Below are positions 7,132 to 9,829 of a stretch of DNA of 9,829 bases, one piece after another. The notes beneath the pieces were generated by a model that was not told the origin of the DNA, searched no databases, and worked only from the letters and a program-made list of their open reading frames with translations. The number at the start of each line of letters is the position of its first letter. Position 1 is the first letter of the stretch. The DNA lies in the NCBI GenBank assembly GCA_027056615.1, contig JALUKJ010000241.1:1-9829 (forward strand), given 5' to 3'. The DNA comes from Campylobacteraceae bacterium. GTDB lineage: Bacteria > Campylobacterota > Campylobacteria > Campylobacterales > Sulfurovaceae. Made by a program: the position numbers and the translations under genes.

Positions 7132-8152
7132 AAGAGTAAATATCTCAACCTATCTATCGAAGAACTTTACTAGCTCTTTTTTGACTATATTTCTACCCCT
7201 ATTCTTTATAGGTTCACTTGTTTTTATTATTAAAATTTCAACTTTAACAGCCTCTATTCAAGTTAACTTTTTAGAGCTTATTCAGATTTTCTCTTACCAT
7301 CTACCTGAAATTCTTTTCTATATTTTACCTGTCTCCTTTTTGGTTGCTACAGCTATTACCCTACTTCGCCTCTCAACAGACAATGAACTCATTGCTCTTT
7401 TCTCTTTGGGAGTAAATGCACACTCATTGGTTAAACGGCTTTTGTTTATTGGTTTTCTTTTTTCAATTATTTTACTTATGCTCTCTTTGGCACTTATGCC
7501 AAAAGCTAGACAGCAGTTTAAGGCGTTTCAGTATGAAAAAACAGCACAAGCACAAGTTAATATTAACCCCTCTAAACTAGGGCAAAAGTTTGACAATCTA
7601 TTTATCTATGTAAAGAGTAAAGAGGGAAAAACTTTAAGAGATGTGGTTATTTACCAACGAGATAAAAAAAATAAAGCTCAACTATTTATTGCAAAAAAGG
7701 CAAATTTCGATACAAATAAGTCACTTATCACTCTAGCTCTAAACAATGGTTCAGGCTATACTTTTTCCAATGACTCCATAGAAGAGATTAATTATAAAAC
7801 AATGAAAGTCTATAAAAATTTAAACTCCGAAGCTTTTAACTATCATAGCATTATTGACTACTGGATAGAATTATCAAAAAATGAGCATAAAAAACGAAAG
7901 ATACTCTTTTTCTTCTTTTTAAGTTTTATTCCTATGATGGGACTCTATTTTATAGCCTCTTTTGCAATTATTAACCCTAGATACAACCGAAATTACGCCT
8001 ACCCTGTTTTAGCTATAGTTACCATTATTCCTTATGCTATTGCAACAACACTTGACAAACAAGGTACACCATTAATTACTATAGCCATTATTCCAACACT
8101 TATGATTTTGGGTTATTTTCTCTTTAGACGTAATGTATTAAGGTACTTTTAG
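7124..8152 (+). CDS. LptF/LptG family permease of the LPS export ABC transporter
   Basis: LptF and LptG form the inner-membrane channel that, with the LptB ATPase, extracts LPS and pushes it onto the periplasmic bridge to the outer membrane. The 342 residues show the family layout: three membrane helices (about 19-40, 60-82, 104-126), a periplasmic jellyroll-like domain (about 130-257) rich in alternating strands, and three C-terminal helices (about 258-283, 292-308, 316-335). The cytoplasmic coupling region DNELIALFSLGVN (86-98) between helices 2 and 3 matches the family site that contacts LptB. I cannot decide LptF from LptG by reading alone, so no symbol is given. The start overlaps the peptidase end by 8 bases (ATGGCTAG), a typical coupling arrangement. 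The stop abuts the truA ATG. Confidence 0.9.
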   Translation: MARRVNISTYLSKNFTSSFLTIFLPLFFIGSLVFIIKISTLTASIQVNFLELIQIFSYHLPEILFYILPVSFLVATAITLLRLSTDNELIALFSLGVNAHSLVKRLLFIGFLFSIILLMLSLALMPKARQQFKAFQYEKTAQAQVNINPSKLGQKFDNLFIYVKSKEGKTLRDVVIYQRDKKNKAQLFIAKKANFDTNKSLITLALNNGSGYTFSNDSIEEINYKTMKVYKNLNSEAFNYHSIIDYWIELSKNEHKKRKILFFFFLSFIPMMGLYFIASFAIINPRYNRNYAYPVLAIVTIIPYAIATTLDKQGTPLITIAIIPTLMILGYFLFRRNVLRYF

Positions 8153-8875
8153 ATGCGTGTTAAAGCCTCTATTTCTTACGATGGAAGCTACTTTAAAGGA
8201 TTCCAAAAACAGAAATCTACCAAACAGACCATCACCTCCGAGATTGAGTCTACTCTACGTTCGGTGGGAATTCATGACAGTATTAGAGGTTCAGGACGAA
8301 CAGACGCAGGAGTTCATGCCACAGGACAAGTTATTGACTTTGAAGTTCCAGAGTTTTGGAGAGATTTAAAAAAACTAAAAATAGCTTTAAACCGAAAACT
8401 AAAATACATCTCCTTTAAACATCTATGTTTTGTAGATGATGATTTTCATTCAAGATTCTCTGCAAAAAGAAGAGTCTATCGTTATGTTTTCAAAACATCT
8501 CAGCCCTCTGTTTTTGAGCAGAACTATATTGCTTACTTCCCAAAGTTTAATAGAGAGCAACTACAACTAGCACTTAAAGCCTTTGAGGGAGAGCATGACT
8601 TCTCAAACTTTATAAAAACAGGAAGTATTACCCATACCAATGTACGAAAAATTTATAGAGCATATTATAAATATCATAAAGGCTACCACCTCATCTACTT
8701 TGAAGCCAATGGTTTTTTACGTTCACAAGTACGTATGATGGTTGCTTTTGCTATGCAGGTTGCTATGGAGAAAAAGAGTCTTTTAGAGTTGGAAGAACAA
8801 CTTATACTTCAAAAGAGACATAGTACTAAACTTGCTCCACCTGAAGGGCTTTATTTGGCTCGGATTATTTATTAA
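8153..8875 (+). CDS. truA: tRNA pseudouridine(38-40) synthase
   Basis: TruA converts uridines 38-40 in the anticodon stem-loop of many tRNAs to pseudouridine, aiding reading-frame fidelity. The 240-residue protein starts with the usual VKASISYDGSYFKGFQKQ (3-20) and carries the catalytic Asp51 in RGSGRTDAGVHATGQV (45-60). RRVYRYVF (about 106-113), GEHDFSNF, and the conserved C-terminal GFLRSQVRMMV block follow. Length is slightly below the Escherichia coli enzyme but normal for this lineage. Its ATG follows the permease stop with no gap, and AAGG (8140-8143) lies 9 bases upstream inside that gene. It ends the plus-strand gene run; no convincing intrinsic terminator follows. Confidence 0.96.
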   Translation: MRVKASISYDGSYFKGFQKQKSTKQTITSEIESTLRSVGIHDSIRGSGRTDAGVHATGQVIDFEVPEFWRDLKKLKIALNRKLKYISFKHLCFVDDDFHSRFSAKRRVYRYVFKTSQPSVFEQNYIAYFPKFNREQLQLALKAFEGEHDFSNFIKTGSITHTNVRKIYRAYYKYHKGYHLIYFEANGFLRSQVRMMVAFAMQVAMEKKSLLELEEQLILQKRHSTKLAPPEGLYLARIIY

Positions 8876-9027
8876 CCTGAGTTTTACGGAATACCATATC
8901 CACAAAAGCCTAAAAATAGGTAAAATTTTCAAAAATAAATATTTTATCGTTCAATTTTACTTTCTTAAATCAAATTTTTAATTTATATCTGTTTATGTCG
9001 GGATGAGGGCAACCCAACCTACGCTAT
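8876..9027. other. Intergenic region after truA with no gene seen
   Basis: AT-rich DNA separates truA from the converging minus-strand remnants. Apart from the GC-rich palindrome at 8996-9026, I see no reading frame with recognisable protein. A four-base inverted repeat (CCTA 8909-8912, TAGG 8917-8920) is too weak to call a terminator. Confidence 0.6.
8996..9026. repeat. GC-rich imperfect palindrome resembling the GTAGGTTGGGTT-type interspersed repeats
   Basis: In strongly AT-rich surroundings, this patch reads on the minus strand AGCGTAGGTTGGG (9026-9014), a short loop, then CCCGAC (9002-8997). GTTGGG pairs with CCCGAC using one G-U wobble, giving a six-pair stem with a ten-base loop. From memory, similar GTAGGTTGGG...CCCAAC elements are scattered between genes in many bacteria; only one copy is in this window, so repeat status is an inference. 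It begins 2 bases beyond the stop of the kinase remnant, so it could also act as a 3'-end hairpin for minus-strand transcripts. Confidence 0.5.
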
Positions 9028-9093
9028 TTAAAACCCTAAAATAAAAATCGTCCCCTCCCCCTCTTTAGACTCAAACGCTATATCAATACTCTA
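9028..9093 (-). pseudogene. Histidine kinase remnant: last ~19 codons of the ATPase domain
   Basis: On the minus strand, 9087 down to the TAA at 9028-9030 encodes IDIAFESKEGEGTIFILGF. This is the classic C-terminal end of a histidine kinase ATPase domain, with the E-S-K-E-G-E-G-T G2-type box and the F-I-L-x-F final strand. In this frame a TAG (9091-9093) lies just upstream and there is no start codon, so it cannot be a gene on its own. It is joined directly to a response-regulator remnant in another frame. Confidence 0.7.
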
Positions 9094-9151
9094 AGTGTTC
9101 AACAATTACTTCTGAAAGTATTAAATCATCTTCTAAAAGTAAAATATTCAA
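9083..9151 (-). pseudogene. Response regulator remnant: first ~22 codons of an OmpR-type receiver
   Basis: A TTG at 9149-9151 opens a frame reading NILLLEDDLILSEVIVEH and then LEY, with a stop at 9083-9085. The hydrophobic strand, the E-D-D acidic triplet and the following helix are the start of a receiver domain, most like OmpR-family regulators. AGAGG lies about 8 bases ahead of the TTG, inside the end of the gene at 9155, whose stop is 3 bases before the TTG. The intact regulator was therefore probably the next gene in that operon. Everything after helix 1, including the phospho-acceptor Asp and the DNA-binding domain, is gone. Confidence 0.7.
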
Positions 9152-9154
9152 ATA

Positions 9155-9829
9155 TTATACCTCTTCATCTTGAAGTTTCATAAGCAGAACTAAGTTTCTA
9201 ACACTATAAAAACTATCTACCTCTTTCCAACCAAGATTTAAGACTGCTTCTTCTAACTCTAAAAATGGTTCATTGTTAATATAAGCTTCAGGTACTTTTT
9301 GACCATCACTTGTATTTGTATATACTGTTCTAATGGCATAAATATCTTCAGTTAATGGTAAAGATTTTACATTGCTTTCAATTACATCAAATAGAACATC
9401 TATATCGTCTATAACATTATCAAACTCCTCAGCTCCACGATAACCAAAGTTAGATACAACCACTTGCCAATGTGAACCATTTATCTCCCAAATATCTGTG
9501 CCAACACCATTTTCAACTTTTTTTCCGTTTTCCCAAAAGGCTGTAATAAAAGTATGAAGAACAGTAACCTCAAACTGCTCAAAGGCAACTGCTATTGCCT
9601 CTTCATGAGTCGCCTCTTGTGCTACAAAAGACTCTACAAAACTACCATTTGGAAAGAGCATGGTAATATCAAGCTGTACCACCACCGACTCACCAAAATT
9701 TTCCATCTCAAAAACTACTGCTGTAATACCTGGGAAAAGACCATCTGCAAATAGATAATCTTCCATTGGCTCTAAGACAACACCATACTCTCCTAAAATC
9801 TCTATTAACTGATTATTAACATCTATATC
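9155..9829 (-). CDS. Conserved hypothetical protein, possibly DUF6348 family (5' end outside the window)
   Basis: The minus-strand frame is open to the window edge, giving 224 residues. An internal ATG at 9766 is not the likely start, because sensible acidic sequence (QLIEILGEYGVVLEP) continues upstream of it. The protein is acidic, has no membrane segment or signal peptide visible in this part, and alternates predicted strands (ITAVVFEME, SVVVQLDITMLFP) with a helix-rich middle (THEEAIAVAFEQFEVTVLHTFITAFW). It then has WQVVVSNFGYRG and a DIYAIRTVYTN strand. The strand-helix-Trp pattern reminds me of DUF6348 proteins, whose function is unknown. This is recollection of a pattern, not a search result. 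A two-component remnant follows its stop by 3 bases, so it may once have been the first gene of a signalling operon. Confidence 0.6.
   Translation of the reverse strand, partial: DIDVNNQLIEILGEYGVVLEPMEDYLFADGLFPGITAVVFEMENFGESVVVQLDITMLFPNGSFVESFVAQEATHEEAIAVAFEQFEVTVLHTFITAFWENGKKVENGVGTDIWEINGSHWQVVVSNFGYRGAEEFDNVIDDIDVLFDVIESNVKSLPLTEDIYAIRTVYTNTSDGQKVPEAYINNEPFLELEEAVLNLGWKEVDSFYSVRNLVLLMKLQDEEV

Noticed and set aside
8157..8369. Alternative plus-strand frame inside truA
   Set aside because: It overlaps the truA catalytic region, has no own ribosome site, and its protein resembles nothing recognisable.
8909..8929. CCTA/TAGG inverted repeat followed by AAAATTTT as a terminator for truA
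   Set aside because: The four-pair stem is too weak and no proper U-tract follows the stem.
9554..9754. Plus-strand frame opposite the minus-strand gene at 9155-9829
   Set aside because: The minus-strand frame is longer, runs to the window edge and has coherent protein composition; the plus frame looks like its shadow.

Overview
The window is AT-rich DNA with short intergenic gaps. It most resembles a free-living Campylobacterota chromosome of the Sulfurovum/Sulfurimonas type. That placement rests on base composition, protein flavour (Lys/Ile/Asn-rich) and the gene order uppS - prepilin peptidase - LptF/G permease - truA, which I recall from Campylobacter (around Cj0824-Cj0827). It is an inference, not a database result.

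Layout. Positions 2-1114 (+) hold the C-terminal part of a large multi-receiver signalling protein, probably a hybrid histidine kinase. A stand-alone receiver protein (1117-1488, +) follows two bases later. Converging on it with a 4-base stop-to-stop overlap is a minus-strand pair: a RhlE-type DEAD-box RNA helicase (1485-2765), preceded in transcription order by a Bax-like glucosaminidase (2795-3397) whose 5' end looks frameshifted. A divergent promoter region (about 3502-3666) follows. Next comes a compact plus-strand run: a DUF1624-type membrane acyltransferase (3667-4386), coaBC (4443-5717), uppS (5704-6393), a prepilin peptidase (6394-7131), an LptF/LptG permease (7124-8152) and truA (8153-8875). 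From coaBC onward these genes overlap or abut, so they are very likely one transcript. It combines coenzyme A synthesis, the undecaprenyl lipid carrier, pilin-type processing, LPS export and tRNA pseudouridylation.

The last kilobase is on the minus strand. It holds a gene open to the window edge (9155-9829, possibly DUF6348), then a 124-base scar (9028-9151). The scar contains the first ~22 codons of an OmpR-type response regulator followed, in another frame, by the last ~19 codons of a histidine kinase. This reads as an internal deletion of a response regulator-kinase operon. A GC-rich palindromic element (8996-9026) lies directly beyond it.

No rRNA, tRNA, CRISPR array, insertion sequence or defence system was found. 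The points most worth a second look are the two-component deletion scar, the displaced 5' end of the bax-like gene, the palindromic element, and the degenerate third receiver domain. Most of the window is ordinary core genome, and I do not see a convincing new multi-gene system.
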